Shown: one piece after another, positions 8,340 through 16,609 of the stretch
How the letters are laid out: the number at the start of each line of letters is the position of its first letter
Numbering within the stretch: position 1 is the stretch's first letter
NCBI GenBank assembly: GCA_035995205.1
Contig: DASYKS010000041.1
Coordinates: forward strand, 62,001 to 126,000
DNA from: DASYKS01 sp035995205
GTDB taxonomy: Bacteria; Acidobacteriota; Thermoanaerobaculia; Multivoradales; UBA5704
Direction of reading: 5' to 3'
DNA: 64,000 bases
Program-made: the position numbers and the translations under genes
The notes under the pieces: generated by a model
Seen by the model: only the letters and a program-made list of their open reading frames with translations
Database searches by the model: none
Told to the model about the DNA's origin: nothing

Positions 8340-10208
8340 ATGAGCCGCTCCACTCCGACCGCCCCCCTCTCGGAGTCGATTTCGATCGCTCCGTTCCCCG
8401 CCTCGCGCAAGATTTACATCGAAGGCTCGCGCCCCGACCTGCGGGTGCCGATGCGCGAAATTTCGCTCCAATCGACCCGTCAGGCCGATGGCCGCCTGAT
8501 CGAGAACCCGCCGCACCGGGTCTATGACACCTCTGGGCCGTGGACCGATCCGGACGCTTCTCCGGATGCCCGCTTGGGGCTGCCGGCTCTGCGACGCCCC
8601 TGGCAGCTCGAACGGGGCGACGTCGAAGAGCTTTCTGACCTTACTTCCGAGTACGGCCGCCGCCGTGCCGCCGATCCGAAGCTCGACGAGCTCCGCTTCG
8701 GCCCGGTGCGCAAACCGCTCCGCTCCCGGCCGGGCAGGAACGTCAGCCAAATGCACTACGCCCGGCGCGGTGTGGTCACTCCGGAGATGGAGTACGTGGC
8801 GATCCGCGAAAACCTGCTCCGCGCCCAGGTGGAGGGGGCGCTCTCGGCTGCCGGGCCGCAGCATCCGGGAGAGTCTTGGGGTGCGTCGGTCCCGCGCCGG
8901 ATCACGCCGGAGTTTGTCCGCGACGAGATCGCGAGAGGGCGGGCGATCCTCCCCTCGAACGTGAACCACCCCGAATGCGAGCCAATGGCGATCGGGCGCA
9001 ATTTTCTGGTCAAGATCAACGCGAATCTCGGCAACTCCGCGGTCACCTCGTCGATCGACGAAGAGGTCGAGAAGCTCCTCTGGGCGATCCGCTGGGGCGC
9101 CGACACGGTGATGGATTTGTCGACCGGCAAGAACATCCACGAGACCCGCGAGTGGATCCTGCGGAATTCCCCCGTGCCGATCGGAACGGTACCGATTTAC
9201 CAGGCGCTGGAAAAAGTCGGCGGCAAGGCGGAGGATCTCACCTGGGAGATCTTCCGCGACACGTTGATCGAGCAGGCCGAGCAGGGGGTCGACTACTTCA
9301 CGATCCACGCCGGAGTACGCCTCCCCTACGTGCCGTTCACCGCGCGGCGGGTGACCGGCATCGTCTCGCGCGGCGGCTCGATCCACGCCAAATGGTGCCT
9401 GGCGCACCATCGCGAGAACTTCACCTACACGCACTTCGAGGAGATCTGCGACATCATGAAGGCCTACGACGTGGCCTTCAGCCTGGGCGACGGCCTGCGC
9501 CCAGGGTCGATCGCGGACGCCAACGACAAGGCCCAATTCGCGGAGCTGGACACCCTGGGCGAGCTGACCCACGTCGCCTGGAGCCACGACGTCCAGGTGA
9601 TGATCGAGGGCCCCGGCCACGTTCCGATGCACCTGATCCAAGAGAACATGACCAAGCAGCTCGCGGTCTGCGGCGAGGCGCCGTTCTACACCCTCGGCCC
9701 TCTCAACACCGACATTGCGCCCGGTTACGATCACCTGACCTCCGGAATTGGCGCCGCGATGATCGGCTGGTTCGGCTGCGCGATGCTCTGCTACGTGACC
9801 CCCAAGGAGCACCTCGGCCTGCCGAACAAGGACGACGTTCGAGTCGGGGTCGTCGCCTACAAAATCGCCGCCCACGCCGCGGATTTGGCCAAGGGTTTTC
9901 CCGGAGCCCAGCTGCGCGACGACGAGCTGTCGAAAGCCCGTTTCGAGTTCCGCTGGGAAGACCAATTCAACCTCTCGCTCGACCCCGAAACGGCGCGCTC
10001 TTACCACGACGAGACGCTCCCCCAAGAAGGCGCCAAAGTCGCGCACTTCTGTTCCATGTGCGGCCCCCACTTCTGCTCGATGAAAATCACCGAAGAGGTC
10101 CGCGAATACGCCAGGAAACAGGGCCTCGCGGAGGACGAAGCGCTGGAGAAGGGGATGGAGGAGAAGGCGGAAGAATTCGTGAGGGCGGGGGCGGAGGTGT
10201 ACGGGTAG
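8340..10208 (+). CDS. thiC: Phosphomethylpyrimidine synthase ThiC
   Basis: A 622-residue cytoplasmic radical-SAM enzyme that converts aminoimidazole ribotide to the hydroxymethylpyrimidine phosphate of thiamine. Diagnostic blocks are present: SRPDLRVPMREI at the N-terminus, NVNHPECEPMAIGRNFLVKINANLGNS in two adjacent stretches, EGPGHVPMH, and the C-terminal iron-sulfur motif CSMCGPHFCSM (~570). Length fits the bacterial family (about 600-640). No other thi gene is nearby. The start codon lies 6 nt after a TAGGAT box, so the mRNA may be leaderless, which would also explain the missing TPP riboswitch. Confidence 0.97.
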   Translation: MSRSTPTAPLSESISIAPFPASRKIYIEGSRPDLRVPMREISLQSTRQADGRLIENPPHRVYDTSGPWTDPDASPDARLGLPALRRPWQLERGDVEELSDLTSEYGRRRAADPKLDELRFGPVRKPLRSRPGRNVSQMHYARRGVVTPEMEYVAIRENLLRAQVEGALSAAGPQHPGESWGASVPRRITPEFVRDEIARGRAILPSNVNHPECEPMAIGRNFLVKINANLGNSAVTSSIDEEVEKLLWAIRWGADTVMDLSTGKNIHETREWILRNSPVPIGTVPIYQALEKVGGKAEDLTWEIFRDTLIEQAEQGVDYFTIHAGVRLPYVPFTARRVTGIVSRGGSIHAKWCLAHHRENFTYTHFEEICDIMKAYDVAFSLGDGLRPGSIADANDKAQFAELDTLGELTHVAWSHDVQVMIEGPGHVPMHLIQENMTKQLAVCGEAPFYTLGPLNTDIAPGYDHLTSGIGAAMIGWFGCAMLCYVTPKEHLGLPNKDDVRVGVVAYKIAAHAADLAKGFPGAQLRDDELSKARFEFRWEDQFNLSLDPETARSYHDETLPQEGAKVAHFCSMCGPHFCSMKITEEVREYARKQGLAEDEALEKGMEEKAEEFVRAGAEVYG

Positions 10209-10313
10209 GGGGCGGTCCCTGGATCGGGGCGATTCATCCCAAGGAATCCGTGCGCGAAGCGTGACCTGTGCTCTTCTCCGGGGAAACCCACTTCGCTCCG
10301 GGAGGCCGAACCG

Positions 10314-12470
10314 ATGCGTGCCACGACTTCGACTCGATGCGGGCTCCGCGGTCGCCGGATCTTCCTCCCGGCCCTGGCCGTCTTGGCTCTCGGCTCTCTT
10401 TCGGCGAGGCCCGCCGAGCAGACTTTCGGCGATACCACGAACGTCATCGCCGTCGAAGTTCCGGTTCAGGTGTTGAAGGACGGCAAGCCGGTCCGCGGGC
10501 TCACCGCCGCCGACTTCGAGATCGTTCAGGATCGCGAGACGCAGACCCTGACCGGCTTCGAGGCGGTCGATCTCGCATCCGCGACGCAGGCCGGGATGGT
10601 GCCGGTCGCGGGTCGCCGGCATTTCCTGCTCGTTTTCGACCTTTCGTTCTCCGAGCCGAAGTCGATCGTCAAAGCGCGCGGGGCGGCTCGCGATGTCGTG
10701 CTCCGCAGCCTGCATCCGAGCGACCTGGTGGCGGTCGCCACCTACTCGGAGGCCCGGGGGCCCGAGCTGGTGCTCGGTTTCACCGCGGATCGCCGGCAGA
10801 TCGAAGCCGCCATCGACAGTTTGGGGTTACCGTCGCTGGTCGATCGCAACCCCGATCCGCTGCGTCTGCTCGCCGAACAGGTCCGGGCCGATCTGGTGTC
10901 GACTCACAAATCGTGGAGTGGCAGTGAAGCGGCGGCGCTGCGCCGCCAGGAGCGCGAACAGCAGATCTTCGACGACCTCCAGAAGACGGTGCAGGCGGGG
11001 GAGCGAAGCGACCAGGAACAGCGCCGGGCGGGATCTCCGCGTTTGCCCGCGCCTTCGAGGATCTGGCCCGCCGCCTGGCCGGGGTCGCCGGGCGCAAGTA
11101 CGTGGTCTATCTCTCGGAGGGATTCGACGCCACGTTGCTGACCGGAACCACGGCCAAGATCCAGGTTGCGGATATGGAAGACGCAACCCTGCGCGGTGAA
11201 ACCTGGAAAGTCGGCAGCGAGGAGCGCTTCGGCAGCGGGCGGGGAAACCGGCAGCTGGGGCAAATGCTCGAAGAGCTGCGCCGCGCCGATTGCGTGATCC
11301 AGGCGGTCGACATCGGCGGGTTGCGGGCGCAGACGGACCAGGGAACCACCCGACCCTCGGGTGAGGACGCCCTGTTCCTGCTTGCCGACGGTACCGGCGG
11401 CGAGCTCTACCGGAGCTACAACAATCTCGGCGAGGCGATGGGCCGGATGCTCGAACGCACCGGCGTCACCTATCTGCTCAGCTTCCAGCCCGTGGTGGCG
11501 GAGGACGGCGCCTACCATCCGATCGAGGTGCGATTGAAGCACCCGTCGCGCGGCACCAAACTGGTCCACCGACCCGGCTACTACGCCCCCGTGCCGCCTT
11601 CCCGCGAAGATCCCTTGACCCGGACGATGCGCCTGGCGGACGCGATCACCAACGGCCAGGAGGGGGGAGATTTCGCCGCCGCGGTGCTCGCCGTGGCGCT
11701 CGCGGGTGACCACGGCCAGGCCTACGTGCCGGTGCTGGTCGAGATCAGCGGTTACGACCTGCTCGCGGGCCATGAAGCCTCGATCGTACCGGCCGAAATC
11801 TACGCCTACGCGCTCGACGCGAGTGGAGAGGTGCGGGATTTCTTCGCCCAGAGCCTCAACCTGGACGTCGCGCAGACCGGCTCCAGCCTCGCGCAGGGCG
11901 GGCTCAAGTTCTTCGGCCATTTGGATCTGCCTCCCGGCGAATACTCGCTACGGGTGATGGCGCGCAACGCCGCGACCGGCCGTTACAGTCTGCGGGTATC
12001 CTCGCTCTCGATCCCCGTGTTCGGGCGGGACCGCGCCGACGCTTGCGGCCCCGCTGTTTCCGGAGGTTCCGGGCCGCTCGGTCCTGGTAAAGGAGGCGCC
12101 ACGCGGCACGCTGCCGCAGGTGCCCTATCCGTTCGTGCTCTACGGCAAACCCTTCGTTCCATCCACCCGACCGGCCCTCGGCGTGGGCGGTCAGGCCGTC
12201 GTCGCGCTCCTCGCTCAGGGCTTGGCCGAAGGTGAGCTCAAGCTCGATGCCGAGGTGCTCGACGTGAACGGGAAATCTCTGGCCCAAGCCGCAATCGAGC
12301 TTGCCGAACGTAAGCCCGCGGTTCCCGGCGAGCCCGACTGGCTGGTCGCGACCTTCCGCGCGCCGGACCTGGTCCCGGGCGACTACTGGCTGCGCGTCCG
12401 GTGGGCCGGCGGCTCGGCCGAGGCCCCGGGCACGGGAGTCTCCGGGGCGTCCCGATTCATCATTCGCTGA
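10314..12470 (+). pseudogene. VWFA-related secreted protein, broken by two frameshifts
   Basis: Three consecutive frames together give one protein of ~718 residues. Frame 0 (10314 to ~11030) has a signal peptide, a strand-rich segment with LKDGKPVRGLTAADFEIVQD and the start of a von Willebrand A domain (HFLLVFDLSFS). Frame 2 (~11030 to ~12025) continues with AFEDLARRLAGVAGRKYVVY, LFLLADGTGGELYR and HRPGYYAP. Frame 0 (~12030 to 12470) completes the C-terminal strand domain. This layout matches the VWFA-related family common in Acidobacteria, whose function is unknown. Both shifts lie at or beside an identical 9-mer CGGGCGGGA (11025-11033 and 12022-12030). Either the gene is decayed or the assembly carries two indels. 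Confidence 0.8.
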
Positions 12471-12589
12471 CCGTGGGGCGGAAGTCTAAAGATAGTGGCT
12501 CATTCCCAATGCGAAACGGAGATCTCGCAGCACTTCTCCTTTGAGAAGGAGCGGCAATCAAGCCGCAAACTCTTTCCGGGAACCTATCC

Positions 12590-12790
12590 ATGAAGAAGCG
12601 GTCGAAAACCCTTCGCCTGAACCGAGAGACCCTGCATCGAGTCGATCCGGATCGCAATTCCGTCTACGCGGCATACAAGCCGCCGGAGACGGTGACTTTG
12701 CTGCCATCCGATGCGAACTGCGAAACGAACCGCGATTGCACGCTGTCCTGCGCCCCCTCCGAATCCTGCGACTCGGTCTGGCGCTGCTGA
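12590..12790 (+). CDS. Orphan RiPP precursor peptide with LNRETL leader
   Basis: A 66-residue peptide. The N-terminal part (MKKRSKTLRLNRETLHRV) has the K-x-L-x-LNRETL motif found in leader peptides of class I lanthipeptide-like and related ribosomal natural products in Acidobacteria and Bacteroidota. The C-terminal core is rich in Cys, Ser and Thr (CETNRDCTLSCAPSESCD then WRC; five Cys). Residues like these are the usual targets of dehydratases and cyclases. No LanB, LanC, LanM, radical SAM or dedicated transporter is encoded nearby, so it would depend on enzymes elsewhere. A CPBP protease gene lies 750 nt downstream. The Shine-Dalgarno is weak; the protein is too short for certainty, but the leader is distinctive. 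Confidence 0.65.
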   Translation: MKKRSKTLRLNRETLHRVDPDRNSVYAAYKPPETVTLLPSDANCETNRDCTLSCAPSESCDSVWRC

Positions 12791-12853
12791 TAGCGATTCG
12801 TCCGTAAGCCGACCTTATGCAGTGACAGGTTCCTCCGGTCGGCCGATGTGGTT

Positions 12854-12885
12854 GTAGGACGGGGCGCACGGGCGTGCGCCCCGCC
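12854..12885. repeat. PAL-3-type hairpin, single unit (possible terminator)
   Basis: GTAGGAC is followed by GGGGCGCAC, the loop GGGC and GTGCGCCCC, a strong stem 60 nt after the RiPP precursor. It resembles single PAL-3 half units elsewhere in the window. No T-run follows, so terminator function is only possible. Confidence 0.55.
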
Positions 12886-12916
12886 GAGACAGAGTTGCAT
12901 GGCGCAGCGGGAGGAG

Positions 12917-12922
12917 TAAACT
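12917..12922 (+). promoter_or_regulatory. -10-like box (TAAACT) before GTG 12929
   Basis: TAAACT is followed by TCCTCC and a GTG start at 12929. The arrangement matches other likely leaderless starts in this window. Confidence 0.35.
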
Positions 12923-12928
12923 TCCTCC

Positions 12929-13249
12929 GTGCGCGTCGGTCGCCTCCTTTTGATTCCGTTGCTGCTCGGCCTCTTCGCCCTGCCGCTGGTACCGCCCCCG
13001 GGCGCCTTCGGCTGCCCGGTACCGGAGCCACCGCGTGCGGCGGAATGCCGGACAATGGCGTCAGCCCCCACCACTTTTTCGGTGGGCTTGGCCTTCGCTC
13101 ACAGGCGGCGTTCGTCGAGTAACAAAGCGGTCGTCTCGGTGCGTTTCGCTGCGCCGAGAACGCGTCCTGCGGCTCGGCGTCTGCCGCTGCTTAAGACCCA
13201 GGTTCTCCCGCCCCGACCGTTCTCTCTTCTCTCCGTTTGGCGGATTTGA
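12929..13249 (+). CDS. Possible small secreted protein, unrecognised
   Basis: A 106-codon frame opening with GTG. It begins with a convincing signal-like segment (MRVGRLLLIPLLLGLFALPL) and a Pro-rich stretch, but beyond residue ~45 the composition is basic and low-complexity, which suggests the frame runs into non-coding DNA. A TAAACT box lies 6 nt before the start. It may be a decayed gene whose reading frame is lost after the signal peptide. No domain recognised. 13250-13359 holds nothing I can identify. Confidence 0.3.
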   Translation: MRVGRLLLIPLLLGLFALPLVPPPGAFGCPVPEPPRAAECRTMASAPTTFSVGLAFAHRRRSSSNKAVVSVRFAAPRTRPAARRLPLLKTQVLPPRPFSLLSVWRI

Positions 13250-13359
13250 TCGCAGCTGATTCGCCCCGATTTAGGCTGGACGAATCGATCGAAAACCGCC
13301 CTGCCCGCCGTGCGTGGTAGGGAGACGCAACTCATGTCTCAACTACGGAGAAATCCACC

Positions 13360-13557
13360 ATGCGATATCTGGGTAAATCCTCGCTGTTCCTCGGTACTCT
13401 GGCGATCACGCTGATGGTCGGTGCCCCTCTCCTCCTCCAGCAAAGCCACTTTCAAGACCATGTTCGCTTGGCGCAGATGCTGGAATTTTCCTCGTCGGCC
13501 GGATGCCTTTTTGAGCCTGTTGAGGCGAAAGGGATGACGTTCACTCAGAAGGCGTAG
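13360..13557 (+). CDS. Small secreted or membrane peptide, unknown function
   Basis: A 65-residue product with a basic N-terminus and one hydrophobic segment (SLFLGTLAITLMVGAPLLL), then a short polar tail with a single Cys. GGAG lies 12 nt before the ATG. Its 3' end overlaps the convergent CPBP gene by 17 nt. No family recognised. It could be a signal peptide plus short mature peptide or a single-span membrane protein. Proximity to the RiPP precursor and CPBP protease is suggestive only. Confidence 0.5.
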   Translation: MRYLGKSSLFLGTLAITLMVGAPLLLQQSHFQDHVRLAQMLEFSSSAGCLFEPVEAKGMTFTQKA

Positions 13558-14578
13558 GCACACTGCTGAGGAGGGGCGGGTCGGGTTCCGGCTCGCCCTT
13601 CGCTTTTCTCCGGGCGATCAAGGCGATCCCAACCCCGAGCATCGGCACCAGCACCCAACTCCCTTCCGGGCCATAACTGCCGCCGGTCCAAGCCGCCGGG
13701 CCGTTCAAGCGGGCGTCGAACAGACGGAAGATTTCGATCCCCGAGACCGGCAGCGAGAGCAGACCGCCGATCGCGAAGTTCCAGACACCATGGACCCAGG
13801 TAGGCGCCCAGAGGCTGCCGGTTCGCTCGAATAGGGCACAGAGCAGGACGCCCGCGAGAAACGTATTTGCGCCACTCGCTGCGGTGAAACCGGGATTTCC
13901 GGCATGCGCCAGGGCGAACAGCGCGGAGCTTGCGATCGCCGCGGCGGCGGGAGAGAGGGCGCGGCGGAGCAATCCGTAGAAGCCGCCGCGCAAGACCAGC
14001 TCTTCGAGCCCGCTTTGGATCAGAAAGCCCGCGAATAGAAGGGCGAGCGCGCCGAGGTCGTGAGGTTCGAAGCCGCCGGGGGCTACCGCTGGGCTCCAGC
14101 CGAAGATCGCGAACCGCCCCTCGATCTCCGCGCCGCCGAGCCAGAGGGCGAGGAAGGCGAGCGTCCCGAAGCCGGCCCAGAGCGCTTGGGAGCGAATCGG
14201 CTTACGCCCCGAGGCGGAACCGCGCGGCCAGGTGAGCCCCAGCACGGCGGGGGGGCGTCGGTCGATCCACCGGGCAAACAGGAGCGTATACCCAAGCACG
14301 AACGGCAGGCAGGCTACGCGGCTGAGCAGCAGGCGGTCTCCCTCCAACGGAAAAAAGCTCGCCGCGGCCTCCACCCAAAGGCGAAAGGTGTACCAGAGGG
14401 CGATCTCGACCCCGATGTAGCCAAGCAGGAAGAGGGCCGAGAGTCCGATCGCGTGGATGCGCGGATGGTGCTCCCAGAACGTTCGAGGGGGCGGCGCCTC
14501 GGGGAAAGCGGGTTCGAGAGTCGGCTCCTCGGCAAGGGCTGGATTCTCGGGGGTCGGCGAGCCGTCCTCTTCTTCCAT
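13541..14578 (-). CDS. CPBP-family intramembrane metalloprotease
   Basis: A 345-residue multi-pass protein of the CPBP (CAAX protease and bacteriocin-processing) family. The catalytic motifs are clear: GLEELVLRGGFYG (EExxxR type, ~205), FALAHAGNPG (FxxxH, ~233) and WVHGVWNF (HxxxN type, ~270), each next to a transmembrane helix. The first 40 residues are Pro/Glu-rich and cytoplasmic. Bacterial members cleave within membranes and some act in bacteriocin maturation or self-immunity. Substrate here is unknown; the RiPP precursor at 12590 is a nearby candidate. No Shine-Dalgarno; GAGAAT lies 8 nt before the ATG. Stop-to-start spacing to the upstream NRAMP gene is 74 nt, same strand. Confidence 0.85.
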   Translation of the reverse strand: MEEEDGSPTPENPALAEEPTLEPAFPEAPPPRTFWEHHPRIHAIGLSALFLLGYIGVEIALWYTFRLWVEAAASFFPLEGDRLLLSRVACLPFVLGYTLLFARWIDRRPPAVLGLTWPRGSASGRKPIRSQALWAGFGTLAFLALWLGGAEIEGRFAIFGWSPAVAPGGFEPHDLGALALLFAGFLIQSGLEELVLRGGFYGLLRRALSPAAAAIASSALFALAHAGNPGFTAASGANTFLAGVLLCALFERTGSLWAPTWVHGVWNFAIGGLLSLPVSGIEIFRLFDARLNGPAAWTGGSYGPEGSWVLVPMLGVGIALIARRKAKGEPEPDPPLLSSVPTPSE

Positions 14579-14652
14579 GGTGGAGGATTCTCCCCCGGAA
14601 CGACTCGCTCCGTTCGGTCCTCTTGCGTCGAGGTCGAAATCGAAGAGTAGGG

Positions 14653-16569
14653 CTACCCTGCCTCAGTCCGCCGCACCACCAGCACCGGGATTTTCACCCG
14701 GTGGCGGACCGGCTCGACGGTCGAGCCGAAGAAGATGTCGCCGACTAGGCGGTGGCCGTGGGAACCCATGACCAGCAGGTCGACGTTCTCTTCTTCGACT
14801 GCTTTCGGGATTTGGACCACCGGATCGCCGTAGAGCAAACGGACCCGGGCCGGAACGCCGAGCTGCTCGACGGCTAGACGCGCGCGTTCGAGATATTGGG
14901 CGTCCTCGCGGGTCTCCTCGTCGGTCGATTCGCCGCCGAAATAGCGCGGTCCGAAGCCTTCGGCGACGTGGAGGAGCAGCAGCTCCGCCTTTTGGGCTCG
15001 CGCGAGCGAGAGACCGTGGTCGAGCACCGCCTGGTCGAAGGTTTCGACCGCGAGAGCGACCGCGATGCGGCGGTAGCCGAGATCCTCGCGTAGGACGGGC
15101 GCCCGCGGTGCCGCGGCCTCGGCGCGTCCGAGGCGCCGGAGCTTCTTCAGCGTGGGATGGAGCGCCACGTAGAGCAGGAGCAGGCCGATCGCGGAAAGTC
15201 CGGCGATCACGCCGATGCGCACGAGGGGCGGCGTCGTACCGCCGAGCCATTCGCCCGTGATCCCGATCACCAGCTTGATGTTCAGCCCGATGATCACGAT
15301 CGCGGTCAGCCAGGCGAGGATCTTCATCCAGACCTTGTTCGCGAATTCTCCCATCCGGCGCTTGTCGCTGGTGAGCTGCACCAAGGGAATCACCGCGAAC
15401 GGCAGCTGCATCGACAGGATCACCTGGGACAGGATCAACAGCTTGTAGGTGGCATGGTCGCCGAGCACGGCGATCGTGATCACCGCCGGGATCAGCGCGA
15501 GGCCGCGGGTGAGCAGGCGGCGCAGCCAGGGGCGCATGCGGAAATCGAGGAACCCTTCCATCACCACCTGGCCGGCGAGCGTGCCGGTGAGCGTCGAGCT
15601 CTGGCCCGCCACCAGTAGAGCGAGGGCGAACGCGGTGCTCGCGACCGCCGTGCCGAGGAGAGGCGCGAGCAGCTTGTGGGCCTGTCCCAGCTCGGTGACC
15701 ACGACGCCGTTCCGATGGAAGGCGGAAGCGGCGAGGACGAGGATCGCGGCGTTGACGAAAAACGCGCAATTGAGCGCCACCGCCGAGTCGATGAAGTTGT
15801 AGCGGTTTGCCTGACGCTTGCCTTCCACGGTGCGCGGCACCTGGCGGGTCTGCACCAGCGCCGAATGGAGATAGAGGTTGTGCGGCATGACGGTCGCGCC
15901 GAGCATGCCGATCGCGATGTAGAGCGCCTCGGTCGACTGAAGATGCGGGCGGAACCCGGCGAACAGCGGCGCCCAATCCGGTTTCGCCAGGAAGATCTCG
16001 ATCACGTAACAGCCGCCGATGGTCGCCACCAGGGTCAGGATGAAGGCCTCCATCTTGCGGATGCCGAGCCGCTGCATGGCGAGCAGCAGGAAGACGTCGA
16101 AGGCGGTGATCAGCACGCCGGTCATCAGGTCGATGCCAAACAAGAGTTGGAGGCCGATCGCCGTGCCCAGCACCTCGGCGAGATCGCAGGCGCCGATCGC
16201 CAGCTCGCACAGGATCCAGAGTGCGAGAGCCACCGGCTTGGGGTAGGCGTCGCGGCACCCCTGCGCGAGATCGCGGCCGGTCACGATGCCCAGGCGGGCC
16301 GAAAGCGTCTGGAGCAACACGGCCATCAGGTTCGACATCAGCAGCACCCAGATCAGCTGATAGGCGAACCGCGATCCTCCTTCGATGTCGGTCGCCCAGT
16401 TGCCCGGGTCCATGTACCCGACGCTCACCATGTAGGCCGGTCCGGAGAAGGCCAGCAGGCGCCGCCAGAAGCCGGGGGTGCCGGGTAGGCGGACGCTCGA
16501 ATGAACTTCCTGCAACGAGGGAGAGCCCGGCGGGGCCGGGGCGGTAGGCAGCGGATCTCGGAAGGTCAT
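14653..16569 (-). CDS. NRAMP divalent metal transporter fused to a UspA domain
   Basis: A 638-residue inner-membrane transporter. Residues ~30-460 form an NRAMP (MntH-type) H+/Mn2+ or Fe2+ symporter: YMDPGNWATDIEGG in TM1 and MPHNLYLHSAL in TM6 supply the metal ligands. After ~40 linker residues a universal-stress-protein domain follows (~490-638), ending with the nucleotide-binding GSHGHRLVGDIFFGST motif. The single-polypeptide fusion is longer than a plain MntH (~420 residues) and could let nucleotide or stress status control uptake. Start 16569 was chosen for AAGGAC 6 nt upstream; ATG 16599 has none. Divergent from mgtE with a ~40-nt spacer. Confidence 0.9.
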   Translation of the reverse strand: MTFRDPLPTAPAPPGSPSLQEVHSSVRLPGTPGFWRRLLAFSGPAYMVSVGYMDPGNWATDIEGGSRFAYQLIWVLLMSNLMAVLLQTLSARLGIVTGRDLAQGCRDAYPKPVALALWILCELAIGACDLAEVLGTAIGLQLLFGIDLMTGVLITAFDVFLLLAMQRLGIRKMEAFILTLVATIGGCYVIEIFLAKPDWAPLFAGFRPHLQSTEALYIAIGMLGATVMPHNLYLHSALVQTRQVPRTVEGKRQANRYNFIDSAVALNCAFFVNAAILVLAASAFHRNGVVVTELGQAHKLLAPLLGTAVASTAFALALLVAGQSSTLTGTLAGQVVMEGFLDFRMRPWLRRLLTRGLALIPAVITIAVLGDHATYKLLILSQVILSMQLPFAVIPLVQLTSDKRRMGEFANKVWMKILAWLTAIVIIGLNIKLVIGITGEWLGGTTPPLVRIGVIAGLSAIGLLLLYVALHPTLKKLRRLGRAEAAAPRAPVLREDLGYRRIAVALAVETFDQAVLDHGLSLARAQKAELLLLHVAEGFGPRYFGGESTDEETREDAQYLERARLAVEQLGVPARVRLLYGDPVVQIPKAVEEENVDLLVMGSHGHRLVGDIFFGSTVEPVRHRVKIPVLVVRRTEAG

Positions 16570-16609
16570 GAAAGTCCTTGGTGTTTTTTGAGCGGCCAAA
16601 ATTTACTCT

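Noticed and set aside
8217..10715. An 832-codon open frame antisense to thiC
   Set aside because: Antisense shadow; thiC motifs are complete on the plus strand and the frame has no recognisable domain.
13050..13330. Structured non-coding RNA (6S-like or similar)
   Set aside because: Two hairpins (CCCACC..GGTGGG and CTCGG..CCGAG) are present, but no overall fold or conserved motif of a known RNA could be matched by eye.
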